Positions 33,776 through 42,371 of a stretch of 64,000 nucleotides of DNA are shown here, one piece after another. Below the pieces are notes generated by a model. The model searched no databases. It saw only the letters and a program-made list of their open reading frames with translations, and was not told the DNA's origin. Each line of letters opens with the position of its first letter. Positions within the stretch are counted from its first letter, which is position 1. This DNA is from Marinococcus luteus_A (GTDB lineage: Bacteria; Bacillota; Bacilli; Bacillales; Marinococcaceae): NCBI RefSeq assembly GCF_034497705.1, contig NZ_JAXRUV010000004.1:186001-250000 (forward strand), written 5' to 3'. The position numbers were made by a program, and so were the translations under genes.

Positions 33776-35610
33776 AAAAACAGATGATGAAGTCAACGAT
33801 CGGGCTCTTTGCAGTTATTTTAAGTATTCTTCTCATCCTCCAGTTTATCCGGCTTGAGCGTTTTCAGCTGTGGCTCCCCCATCAGGCCTCAAATACAGCG
33901 GAAGAAACAGAAACGATGAATTCAGGTAACGAGGAAACGGCGGGGGAAGAAATGAACGTCTACATTCATAAAAACGACAGTGACCTTTCTGAAAATACAT
34001 TAAATAACTTTGAACATGCCCTCGATTACGCCAAAGTACCGCACACCGAAATTTCGCGGGACGAAATTGCAGATCTCGAGCCTTCTCCTTACAATGTACT
34101 GGTTCTAGCCGGCGAGCACGCTGAAGAATGGCCATTTGAAGAGATAGAATCGTTCGTCGAGGAGGGCGGCCGCCTTTACATTGGCGCCCGTTTTATTGAT
34201 ACAAGATATAATGAAATGCTTGGCATTGACGACGTGAACGACTTTAGCAACCGGCAGGGCCTGACTTTTGAGCAGGAGCTCTTCCCGGGCTACACCGATC
34301 TTGGTTCTGATTCGACTCTGTTTTCCCACAGCATTGCCAACATAACACTGCGTGAAGGAGCGGAGCCTTATTTATCCACCGAAGGCGACCCACTAATGTG
34401 GACAAACGAGTATGGTGAAGGAAAAGCGCTTTTCTGGAACACAACTTCCATGGAAATAAAAAACTCACGGGGTATGATGCTGCAGTCACTATCTATTCTG
34501 CCTCCAGCTTTTGCAAGCAGTCAGGCTGATATTAAAATGGCCCATATTGACGACTTCCCAGCTCCCGCTCCAACAGAGGAAAACGAACAAATTGCCAGTC
34601 AGTACAATATGTCTGTGGAGGATTTTTACGCCGATGTCTGGTGGGAGGACATGAAACAAATTGGCATGGACCATGACCTCACATATACCGGATTAATTAT
34701 CGGCACGTATGAGGATAGAATGGATGCCACAGCCGAAGAGCTTATTGAAAATGACCGTTTTCCACTGCTTTTCTTCGGCAGAAATGTTTACCGCCACGAC
34801 GGAGAGATCGGCCTGCACGGTTACAATCACCAGCCGCTCGTAACCGAAGACGAACCAATGGATCCCGAGCTTTTATACCGCCCTTGGGAAAGTCAGGAAA
34901 AAATGGAGGAATCACTGACACGGGTGGAGGAAGTGTTTCAGCATTACTACCCTGAAGAGGAATTTAAAACGTACGTGCCTCCTTCCAACGTACTAAACAG
35001 AACCGGAATTGAAGCGATTCATGAAGCCCTTCCAAGCATCAACACAATTGCTTCTCTCTATACCGGCGAAGGCGAAGGAAGCTTCATTCAGGAGTTTGAA
35101 GAAGATGAAGAATATCCATCGATTTATCATTTCCCGCGTATCTCCAGCGGGTATTGGGAAAGTCCTGACTCTCAGTTCATTCAGGCAGATGCAGTTGCAA
35201 ACTTCGGTGTATTCTCTCACTTTATTCACCCGGATGACGTGCTTGACCCGGACCGGGCTTACGGGGGAGGCTGGGACGATATGAAAGCCCAGTTTGAGGA
35301 CATGGCAGTTTTTGTCGAAGACACATATCCAAACCTCGACAGTATGACCCAGGCGCAGGCCACTGAACGAATGAAAAGCTATCAGGCTTCAAATATTGAC
35401 GTTATGTATCAGGAGGACCGAATTATGATTCAGGGAGAAGCTCTGCTTGAACCTTCCACCATGATGCTTCGTGTTGAAAAAGGTACTTCTATTGAAACAG
35501 GAAGCTTTGACTTCGGCTCCATTGAAGCTTACGGCGATTCCGGTACGTTGTACCGGCTGACGCTCGAAGAGCCGCAGGCTGAAATTCCGCTAAAGGATGA
35601 TGCATCATGA
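33772..35610 (+). CDS. pelA: PelA-type polysaccharide deacetylase (DUF2194), deacetylase only
   Basis: Membrane-anchored extracellular protein of 612 residues. One signal-anchor helix (about 8-26) and an acidic linker lead to a flavodoxin/amidotransferase-like part (about 60-245), then the deacetylase domain. Its motifs are HIDD (Asp260-Asp261), HGYNH (His349, His353) and 'FSHFIHPDD' (His483/His486), which fit the metal ligands of CE4-like deacetylases. It removes acetyl groups from Pel polymer, giving it positive charge. Unlike Pseudomonas PelA, the GH114 domain is absent, as in the B. cereus-type pelDEA(DA)FG operon. ATGA overlaps join it to pelE and pelF. Confidence 0.88.
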   Translation: MKKQMMKSTIGLFAVILSILLILQFIRLERFQLWLPHQASNTAEETETMNSGNEETAGEEMNVYIHKNDSDLSENTLNNFEHALDYAKVPHTEISRDEIADLEPSPYNVLVLAGEHAEEWPFEEIESFVEEGGRLYIGARFIDTRYNEMLGIDDVNDFSNRQGLTFEQELFPGYTDLGSDSTLFSHSIANITLREGAEPYLSTEGDPLMWTNEYGEGKALFWNTTSMEIKNSRGMMLQSLSILPPAFASSQADIKMAHIDDFPAPAPTEENEQIASQYNMSVEDFYADVWWEDMKQIGMDHDLTYTGLIIGTYEDRMDATAEELIENDRFPLLFFGRNVYRHDGEIGLHGYNHQPLVTEDEPMDPELLYRPWESQEKMEESLTRVEEVFQHYYPEEEFKTYVPPSNVLNRTGIEAIHEALPSINTIASLYTGEGEGSFIQEFEEDEEYPSIYHFPRISSGYWESPDSQFIQADAVANFGVFSHFIHPDDVLDPDRAYGGGWDDMKAQFEDMAVFVEDTYPNLDSMTQAQATERMKSYQASNIDVMYQEDRIMIQGEALLEPSTMMLRVEKGTSIETGSFDFGSIEAYGDSGTLYRLTLEEPQAEIPLKDDAS

Positions 35611-37028
35611 AAATAGGCATGGTTGTAGAAGGAAGCTATCCGTACGTCAGCGGCGGAGTGGCCAGTTGGGTCCAGATGCTCGTAAAGCAAATGCCCGAGC
35701 ATGAATTCGTTATCATCGCTATCACTCCGGAGCCGATCTCTCCAGAGGATTACCGTTATGAGTTGCCGGGCAACATTTCGCAGGTCCTGAATCTTCCGCT
35801 TAATATGCAGCAGCCGAGACGACAGCGGAATTTCCATTTAACACCGGAGGATGAAGAAGCGATTACCGAATGGATGATGTTTGAATCTGTCCATTCGGAT
35901 GCTCTGCTTGCTCTCGGACAAAAGCTCGGGGGCACAGAAAACTTTTTTTCCAGCAGCTTGTTCTGGGAAATCGTGCAACAGAGCTACGATAAAGAAAAGC
36001 AGTCCGGTTCGTTTATCGATTATTTCTGGATGTGGCGCGGCATGTTTGCGCCCGTGATCGAACTGCTTCAATTTTCATTTCCGGAGCTTGATATTGTGCA
36101 TTCAGCCTCGACAGGCTATGCCGGCATGGTAGCTGCAGCTATTAAAAAACAGCAGGAAATTCCTTATCTTCTGACCGAGCATGGTATTTATTCCCGGGAG
36201 CGAGAGGAAGAAATTCTTCAGGCTAACTGGATACCGGATTACTACAAACAGCGCTGGATTACGTTTTTCCATCACCTTTCCCGCCAGGCATACAAAGAGG
36301 CGGATGACGTAATCACCCTATTTGCCCGCAACGGCGAATTGCAGGAGGATATTGGGGCCGATCCGGCTAAGATTGAAATCATTCCGAATGGAATTGACTA
36401 CGCCCGTTTATCGCTTGTCGAAAAAGACAAACATCATCGATCCTATGTTCATATCGGAGCTATTGTACGCGTTGTTCCTATTAAAGACCTTAAGACAATG
36501 ATTCATGCCGGCAATATTTTAAAAAGCCGTGCTGTTCCTTTTAAGCTTACTATTATGGGACCTCTGGATGAAGATCTCGAGTATGCCGGTGAGTGCCGGC
36601 GTCTCGTCGACCAGCTTGGCCTCCAGGACCACGTTTTTCTTGTCGGAAAAGTAAACATTACCGATTACCTGCCAACCTTTGATGTATGTCTGCTGACAAG
36701 TATTTCTGAAGGACAGCCACTGGCCGTTCTTGAAGGCATGGCAGCAGGCCTCCCGTTTATCGCTACAAATGTAGGCTCCTGCTCCGAGCTGATTCATGGG
36801 CGGGAAGGCGATCCATACGGGCCAGCCGGCTTTGTTGTTCCTCCTGTGAATCCGGAGCAGGTAGCCCAGCGCTGTGAATGGATTTATCAGCACCCGGAGG
36901 AGGCCGAAAAGTTCGGCCGCAATGGGCAGAACCGGGTCGAAGCGTATTATCAGATTCATCAGTTTATTCAGGAGTACACAGAACGTTATCATCAAAGGGG
37001 GCTCGAATATGGCCGGCATAGGGTTTAA
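35607..37028 (+). CDS. pelF: PelF glycosyltransferase (GT4)
   Basis: Cytosolic GT-B glycosyltransferase of 473 residues. The N-terminal 'GMVVEGSYPYVSGGVASWV' is the PelF hallmark. The C-terminal nucleotide-sugar site has 'EIIPNGIDYARLS', 'GKVNITDYLPTFDV' and the GT4 E-x7-E motif in 'SISEGQPLAVLEGMAAGLPF'. PelF polymerises UDP-GalNAc/UDP-GlcNAc into Pel. It starts in an ATGA overlap with pelA and ends 20 bases inside pelG. Confidence 0.92.
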   Translation: MKIGMVVEGSYPYVSGGVASWVQMLVKQMPEHEFVIIAITPEPISPEDYRYELPGNISQVLNLPLNMQQPRRQRNFHLTPEDEEAITEWMMFESVHSDALLALGQKLGGTENFFSSSLFWEIVQQSYDKEKQSGSFIDYFWMWRGMFAPVIELLQFSFPELDIVHSASTGYAGMVAAAIKKQQEIPYLLTEHGIYSREREEEILQANWIPDYYKQRWITFFHHLSRQAYKEADDVITLFARNGELQEDIGADPAKIEIIPNGIDYARLSLVEKDKHHRSYVHIGAIVRVVPIKDLKTMIHAGNILKSRAVPFKLTIMGPLDEDLEYAGECRRLVDQLGLQDHVFLVGKVNITDYLPTFDVCLLTSISEGQPLAVLEGMAAGLPFIATNVGSCSELIHGREGDPYGPAGFVVPPVNPEQVAQRCEWIYQHPEEAEKFGRNGQNRVEAYYQIHQFIQEYTERYHQRGLEYGRHRV

Positions 37029-38481
37029 ACTCCAGCAGTTGTTTCAGGAAGATTACTTTTCCTCCAGGATGAAAGCCTATGCTTTTGCCGGTCTGGTCAC
37101 CGCTGGGCCATGGATTGTCGTTATCGCTACTATTGCGATGATCCAATGGTTTTCCACGGTTTTTCTGCCTGTCACGCTGCAGGAACGGGAGCTTTTCAAC
37201 TTATCCATTTCCTACTCGTTTATTTTTTCCCAGGTGCTGTTTGGCATCCAGCAGCTGGTAGTTACGCGGTATGTCGCGGATCTATTTTATGAGAAAAAGA
37301 CAAATAAAGTCTTTCCAACCTTTCTCGGAATGACAAAGGTAACCCTGCTTCTCGCGGTTACTGCCTGGCTCATCTTTATATGGATAAGCTCTCTTCCATT
37401 TTTGTATGAGCTTTTGCTCCTTGTGTTGTTTGTCACCATTAACTTAATCTGGGTGCTGTTTTTATTCTTAAGTGCCGCAAAGTTTTATCAGGCTGTCGCC
37501 TACAGCTTTTTGTCCGGGGCAGTGATTGCGGTAGGCATGGTATTTCTCCTCGGCCGCTCTGCAGAAGCTTTTACGTTCATTCCGCACGCTACAAGCTTTA
37601 TGCTTGTACTTGGATTTACGAGCGGCATGGTTATCACCTTGTTCGGACTGCTGTTTTCGATGCTGATTACGTTTCCGCTTCATACATCCGACAGCCAGTT
37701 TCAATACATCAGCTATTTCGACAAATACCCAACCCTATTCTGGACCGGATTTTTGTACAATGTCGGTATCTGGGTATGTAACTGGATTATCTGGTTCGGG
37801 GAAGGAAGATCAATTCTTCTCGACTCGTTTGTCTATAACCGGGTGTATGATACCGCGATCTTCTGGTCGTACTTGACTATTATTCCTACCCTGATTATCT
37901 TCGTCGTATCGGTGGAGACCCGTTTTTACGAACGGTATCGTTCTTTTTACGGCTACATCAACCAGGGAGGGACGCTTCAGCAGATTAAAACGTCAAAAGA
38001 TTCCATGCAGTATGTATTAAAGGAGGAGCTCGAACGGCTCGTGCGCAGTCAGGGAATGATTTCGATTGTGATCATTTTATCGATCGGCTACGTTACTACG
38101 TTTGTACCCATCGAGGACGACATCATCTCGATTTTCCGTTTTACGACGGTCGGGGCATTTTCAAACGCGATGGTTCTTGTACTGACGCTGATCCTTCTCT
38201 ATTTTGAAGACCGGCGCGGTGCGATGATTACTTCCATCCTGTTTTTCTCTTTAAATGCGGTGCTCACCTTCCTGCTGCTTCCTTTAGGATTCAACGGCTA
38301 CGGACTGAGCTTTGCTCTCGGGTCGAGCGGGGCCCTGCTGTTTGCTCTGCTCCGTCTTACGTACTTTATTGAAAAAGTCGATTACTTTGCTTTTTGCAAC
38401 CCGAATAATCTTGAACGCCCAAATCCTCCGACCTTATTTACTAAATTGAGTCAGTGGATGAACCAACGCACTATTCTTTAA
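37009..38481 (+). CDS. pelG: PelG: polysaccharide-exporting membrane protein
   Basis: Integral membrane protein of 490 residues with about twelve helices, a MOP/Wzx-like exporter that moves Pel across the membrane with PelD, PelE and PelF. The N-terminal 'MAGIGFKLQQLFQEDYFSS' and first helix 'GPWIVVIATIAMIQWF' match PelG. The ATG at 37009 has an AAAGGGGG site, so the longer frame from 36874 is rejected. It is the last gene of the operon and ends at the perfect hairpin 38495-38524. No pelB or pelC follows, consistent with a cell without an outer membrane. Confidence 0.9.
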   Translation: MAGIGFKLQQLFQEDYFSSRMKAYAFAGLVTAGPWIVVIATIAMIQWFSTVFLPVTLQERELFNLSISYSFIFSQVLFGIQQLVVTRYVADLFYEKKTNKVFPTFLGMTKVTLLLAVTAWLIFIWISSLPFLYELLLLVLFVTINLIWVLFLFLSAAKFYQAVAYSFLSGAVIAVGMVFLLGRSAEAFTFIPHATSFMLVLGFTSGMVITLFGLLFSMLITFPLHTSDSQFQYISYFDKYPTLFWTGFLYNVGIWVCNWIIWFGEGRSILLDSFVYNRVYDTAIFWSYLTIIPTLIIFVVSVETRFYERYRSFYGYINQGGTLQQIKTSKDSMQYVLKEELERLVRSQGMISIVIILSIGYVTTFVPIEDDIISIFRFTTVGAFSNAMVLVLTLILLYFEDRRGAMITSILFFSLNAVLTFLLLPLGFNGYGLSFALGSSGALLFALLRLTYFIEKVDYFAFCNPNNLERPNPPTLFTKLSQWMNQRTIL

Positions 38482-38494
38482 AGCAATAAGAAAG

Positions 38495-38524
38495 GCCGGA
38501 CGGATAAACTGCTATCCGTCCGGC
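38495..38524. terminator. Terminator of the pel operon
   Basis: Perfect 12-bp stem GCCGGACGGATA / TATCCGTCCGGC with a 6-base loop, followed by TTTATTTTATT. It also serves the convergent beta-helix gene. Confidence 0.92.
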
Positions 38525-38530
38525 TTTATT

Positions 38531-39946
38531 TTATTCAATAACTTCACGCGCGGGAGAGTTTTGGGATAATTCAAAGTTGTAATTAGAAGCGTTTTTATAC
38601 TGCGGATTCACGTAACGGGAATCATTATTACTGCCAACCAAAGACTGAAATTCATTAAGCGTGGAGACCTGCTCGTTTTCCCAAATCCAGATGCCTTCCT
38701 TGTCTTTCTCCCGGTGATACACATTCCTGTTGAATTCGTTATTCGTGTTATCTTCAAAGTAATTAGCTACAAATACACGGGAGCTTCCTGCTGTTAATAT
38801 ATTGTTTTCAATCCTGTTGTTTTCCGTATCATTCTGCAGCAGCAGCTGTCCTCCGTCCAAATCGTTTGCATCATTACGGTATATAATGTTTTCTGTAATC
38901 GTGCTGTCTTTCGTCCCGCCTCTTTTTTCGTCATACCCGCCGATGGAGATGCCGGTAAAATTGTTTTCATAGACGGTGTTCCCGGTAATCCGGATATTTT
39001 CCGCCTGTTCCCCGTCTTGCTCCGAGGTTGCTTCAATACCAAGGTCATTCCTGTATACCGTATTGTTCTGAATATCAATGTCGCTGCCTCCGTCTACGTA
39101 GATCCCTCCTGCGGCGTAAACATCCCCCTCGCCATACGCAGGATTGCCATACGAAGAGTTGTCGTAGACGGTGTTGTTTTCCACTATTCCATTCCGTGTG
39201 TAATCAAGATCCGGGTCGTCTCCAACATCCTCGTAGCCGATCATGTCAATTCCAATGTTATCGTTATGGCGTACTGTATTCGAAGCAATCGTAAAATCCT
39301 CTACATTTCCATTTAACACGACCGCTTCGCTTGAGCCAAGTGTAAGATTTTCCACCGTATTGTTAATAATTTCGACATCGGTTATTGATTCCCGGCCATA
39401 TACTGCAATGCCGTGTGCGTTTCCGCTGTCTGCGTTTGTTTCGATACCGCGAATATGGTTGTTATCGAGCGTAATTCCATCAGCGCTGTCATGAACGAAA
39501 ATGCCTACAGGGGTTTCGTTGCTAAGTTCTGTCGATAAATTCTGGATGGTGAACCCACGGATGGTGATATGGTTCTGGTTTTCTATATGGATCATTGCTG
39601 TTATACCTGCTTCGTCTTCCATTTCTTCACCGTCTAAAATTACTTCTTCGTCTTCATATGCTTCAAACGTAACCGGATTCAAAGCACTGCCGCTTTGTGA
39701 TACTTCCAACGGTTCTTCGTACGTGCCTCCTCTGACATATACAATTGTTCCAGGCTCCGCCTGTTCAGAAGCTGCGTTCAACGTCTGCAGCGGTGCCGAT
39801 CTGCTGCCGTCATTACTGTCGTTCCCGTCCGTTGCTACATAAAGACAGGAGCTCGCGGCTGCCTGGGTGCATTCCGAAAAGATTAATACTCCAGCAGTAA
39901 TACCCGCTGCAATAAGAAGCGTCAGGGCGATCCATAGTTTTTTCAT
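38531..39946 (-). CDS. Secreted right-handed parallel beta-helix protein
   Basis: Exported protein of 471 residues with a signal sequence (about 1-30). A DUF1565-like N-terminal segment ('LYVATDGNDSNDGSRSAPLQ') is followed by many short coils of the pattern 'I-NNTV-N', typical of the Pectate-lyase_3/PbH1 beta-helix. Such proteins are polysaccharide lyases, epimerases or wall-binding adhesins. The acidic repeats suggest carbohydrate and Ca2+ contact. It converges on pelG with a shared terminator; a role in trimming or binding the exopolysaccharide is possible but only from position. No catalytic residues can be named. Confidence 0.72.
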   Translation of the reverse strand: MKKLWIALTLLIAAGITAGVLIFSECTQAAASSCLYVATDGNDSNDGSRSAPLQTLNAASEQAEPGTIVYVRGGTYEEPLEVSQSGSALNPVTFEAYEDEEVILDGEEMEDEAGITAMIHIENQNHITIRGFTIQNLSTELSNETPVGIFVHDSADGITLDNNHIRGIETNADSGNAHGIAVYGRESITDVEIINNTVENLTLGSSEAVVLNGNVEDFTIASNTVRHNDNIGIDMIGYEDVGDDPDLDYTRNGIVENNTVYDNSSYGNPAYGEGDVYAAGGIYVDGGSDIDIQNNTVYRNDLGIEATSEQDGEQAENIRITGNTVYENNFTGISIGGYDEKRGGTKDSTITENIIYRNDANDLDGGQLLLQNDTENNRIENNILTAGSSRVFVANYFEDNTNNEFNRNVYHREKDKEGIWIWENEQVSTLNEFQSLVGSNNDSRYVNPQYKNASNYNFELSQNSPAREVIE

Positions 39947-40037
39947 TTAATCTGCTCACTTTTTGTCGAAGTTACCCTGAATGTGCTGTACAGGGATGTT
40001 ACTGTTATTTATTATACGTCATAACACGAGTTTAGTC

Positions 40038-40466
40038 CTAGTCCCTGCCTGGAATTTTATTTTTTATTAAGCCGATTCCAAGCAATATTAGCCCGAGGGT
40101 AAGGAGTACTGCCCCGACGTAGGCAGCATATATAAATGCGTTTGGCTCTGTAGCTTGTGGGTCCAATACTGAAAAGAAAAAACCGGCTGGCAGCAGTATG
40201 GCTGACATCGGAATACTGTGGCGTATAAAGCGTTTCGCTTTTGGCCCATAGGAAGTATAGTCCACATATAAAAGTATGACCAGTGAAAGGATAAGAAGCA
40301 CTCCTGCGTGCGCATGTCCGGCACGAAAAAAATCCTGCCGGAGCGTATTCTCTACATAACCTGCATCCTTAGAAACAATCATTTGAAGCAGACTAACGCC
40401 TCCGTAAATAACTGCAGGTAATACTATCACCAACCATCCTGCTGTTCTGCGGCTCTCTTCTTCCAC
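40038..40466 (-). CDS. Four-helix membrane protein of unknown function
   Basis: Not recognised as a named family. It has 142 residues with hydrophobic segments at about 10-28, 50-68, 83-102 and 112-135, and a conserved-looking 'FFRAGHAHAGVLLILSL' in helix two with two His, which might bind metal or haem. The GTG start at 40466 has a strong AGGAGGAG site. The DUF4188 gene lies 24 bases upstream on the same strand, so they may be co-transcribed. Confidence 0.6.
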   Translation of the reverse strand: MEEESRRTAGWLVIVLPAVIYGGVSLLQMIVSKDAGYVENTLRQDFFRAGHAHAGVLLILSLVILLYVDYTSYGPKAKRFIRHSIPMSAILLPAGFFFSVLDPQATEPNAFIYAAYVGAVLLTLGLILLGIGLIKNKIPGRD

Positions 40467-40490
40467 TTTTTCTCCTCCTTGTGCACCTGG

Positions 40491-40973
40491 TTATTTTCCG
40501 GCTTTCCGGTTCAGTCGTTCTTTGGCTGTACCGTTCGCTTTGGTTACAGGCTCAGTGCCAATAGCCTTGCCGAGTCCAAAGGACGGCATGTTTACATAAA
40601 TCGATTCGTATGCCCCTTTTGGCACTATATACGTTTCGTGGTAAATACCGACTGCGTCATTTCCTTTAGTTCTTTTGTTAAACGTCCGCCACGCCTTCAG
40701 ATGCTTCGGTTCCTTTGCGTATGCCAGCAATTGTTCTTCGGAATTCCAGTACTGGATCATCATCGTTGCTGGAAATTGAATATAGCTTTGTAAGCCCATG
40801 CAGCCGAGTTCTTTGTTTATTGATAATTCTTTGATCATCGGGGGCATTGCAAGCAGCACCGGCAGCCATTTATGCACCGCCCGCCATCTGTTGATTCTCA
40901 TTCCTATTATAAACACAGTCACTTCCTGACTCCCTGTCGTAGTATACCTGCCGGTCATAATTTCACTGGCCAT
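40491..40973 (-). CDS. DUF4188-family protein
   Basis: Protein of 160 residues. The pattern 'GRYTTTGSQEVTVFIIGMRINRWRAVHKWLPV', 'SYIQFPATMMIQYWNSEEQLLAYAKEPKHLKAW', 'GNDAVGIYHETYIVPKGAYESIYVNMPSFGLGKA' fits DUF4188, a ferredoxin-like dimeric barrel related to haem-binding aldoxime dehydratase/monooxygenase folds. The His in 'GIYHETY' is a candidate ligand. Biochemical role unknown. An AAAGGGGAG site precedes the ATG, and the small membrane gene follows closely. Confidence 0.7.
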   Translation of the reverse strand: MASEIMTGRYTTTGSQEVTVFIIGMRINRWRAVHKWLPVLLAMPPMIKELSINKELGCMGLQSYIQFPATMMIQYWNSEEQLLAYAKEPKHLKAWRTFNKRTKGNDAVGIYHETYIVPKGAYESIYVNMPSFGLGKAIGTEPVTKANGTAKERLNRKAGK

Positions 40974-41078
40974 CCTTTTCTCCCCTTTCGCTGTATTTCT
41001 CCAGTAAGATACAAGCTCTGCTCATCTTTTCTTTATCATACCCTCTTTTTTTGATGCGGCTTCCTTTTAATAAAAAAA

Positions 41079-41103
41079 CTCTTCAGCTTTTTTAGCCGAA
41101 GAG
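41079..41103 (-). terminator. Terminator of the diguanylate cyclase gene
   Basis: Minus-strand stem CTCTTCGGCT / AGCTGAAGAG with a 5-base loop, followed by TTTTTTTATT. Confidence 0.85.
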
Positions 41104-41109
41104 CTATTT

Positions 41110-42156
41110 TTAGGTTTCCACCACTTCATGTATCGTTGTCCGGTTCCGCCCTTTTTGTTTCGCATTATACAACGCCCGGTCCGCCTCGTTGATCACCTCT
41201 TCAGCATCACGGCCTCTTTCCCATTTCGCTATCCCGATTGATACCGTTACCGGCACCGGTTCTCCGCAGTGGTGCAGGGCCTTTATATTCATCTCCTCTT
41301 TCACCGTCTCCGCTAGCCTTTCTGCTTCTTCATCACTTGAAACATCAGCCGTTGCCAAAAACTCTTCCCCGCCCCAGCGGGAGACAAAGCCTGTATTCTT
41401 AAGGTTTGCCGTAATAACTTCCGAGACATGTATGATAGCTGCATCTCCTACCGCATGCCCGTATTTATCATTTATTGATTTAAAATAATCAATGTCGATC
41501 ATCATGATATAAAAGGAATCGTTCTTTTCCATTTTTCCAGACATCAGTTCATACATCTTCCGCCTCGTAAAAAGCCCTGTGAGTACGTCGGTCGCGGCCA
41601 TATGTTCAAGCTGCCGGTTCATTTGATGTAAGTTCTGGATCATTTGATCAAAATTATTACGGAAAATCGAGCCTAACAGCGCTATAATGCAAAGCGCCCC
41701 CACTATATTTGCTTCCGGCAAAACGAAAGCCACAATGTCATTTTCTACAGGAGGCGTGCCTACAGTGATCCTGTATAACCCCACATACAAAATTATAATA
41801 ATTACAAAAGCCGTGGCCTTCACCTCGCGAATCTGCGGAAAAAAGAACAGTACATAGGCAGTAACAATCATGTAGTAATGAAAGCCTGTTCCCCAGCCAA
41901 GTACTATCGTAGCCACAGTAGCATGGGCCATGACCTCTGTAAGTACGAGGAAAAAACATGTTACATATTTTCTTTTTTTCATTAAATAATAGGCAATTAC
42001 ATATACAAGACAGCTGAGCACATTCACAGCAGCCATCGCCTCAAATTGCAGCCACCAAAAGCCTAAGAGCCACACCATATGAATGGTTAAGGCAATATAT
42101 ACACCATACTTGATCGTTGTATGATATAACTGCACTTCTTTATTTTGTCCACTCAA
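41110..42156 (-). CDS. Membrane diguanylate cyclase (GGDEF)
   Basis: Protein of about 348 residues with an N-terminal block of about six membrane helices, then a GGDEF domain starting near 'LTGLFTRRKMYELM'. The active motif is GGEEF in 'SRWGGEEF', and 'MIDIDYFKSINDKYGHAVGD' carries the metal Asp residues, so it should make c-di-GMP. The I-site position five residues before GGEEF reads K-N-T-G rather than RxxD, so product inhibition is not expected. The start is the TTG at 42156 with GGGAGG 8 bases upstream; the frame to 42180 has none. Its product could activate PelD 8 kb away. Confidence 0.85.
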   Translation of the reverse strand: MSGQNKEVQLYHTTIKYGVYIALTIHMVWLLGFWWLQFEAMAAVNVLSCLVYVIAYYLMKKRKYVTCFFLVLTEVMAHATVATIVLGWGTGFHYYMIVTAYVLFFFPQIREVKATAFVIIIILYVGLYRITVGTPPVENDIVAFVLPEANIVGALCIIALLGSIFRNNFDQMIQNLHQMNRQLEHMAATDVLTGLFTRRKMYELMSGKMEKNDSFYIMMIDIDYFKSINDKYGHAVGDAAIIHVSEVITANLKNTGFVSRWGGEEFLATADVSSDEEAERLAETVKEEMNIKALHHCGEPVPVTVSIGIAKWERGRDAEEVINEADRALYNAKQKGRNRTTIHEVVET

Positions 42157-42342
42157 GAGCCAGCCCTCCCTCAGCCACAAGCTACAAACAGTACAAATTT
42201 TTTCTTAATAATAAAAAAATATACTTAGTACTTTTTTATAAATTATATAGTCCTTTAGTCTTATTTTATCATCATTATTATCCATTGTCTTTTAATTCAC
42301 TCGTTTATTATGAAAATTTTTCTTACTCAACCATATAAAAAA

Positions 42343-42356
42343 CCGCTTTTCAGCGG
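42343..42356 (-). terminator. Terminator of citA
   Basis: Minus-strand hairpin CCGCT-GAAA-AGCGG followed by TTTTTTAT. Confidence 0.75.
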
Positions 42357-42371
42357 CCTTCTATCTTTTAT

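Noticed and set aside
36874..37008. Longer start for pelG inside pelF
   Set aside because: The ATG at 37009 has a strong AAAGGGGG site and gives the normal PelG N-terminus.
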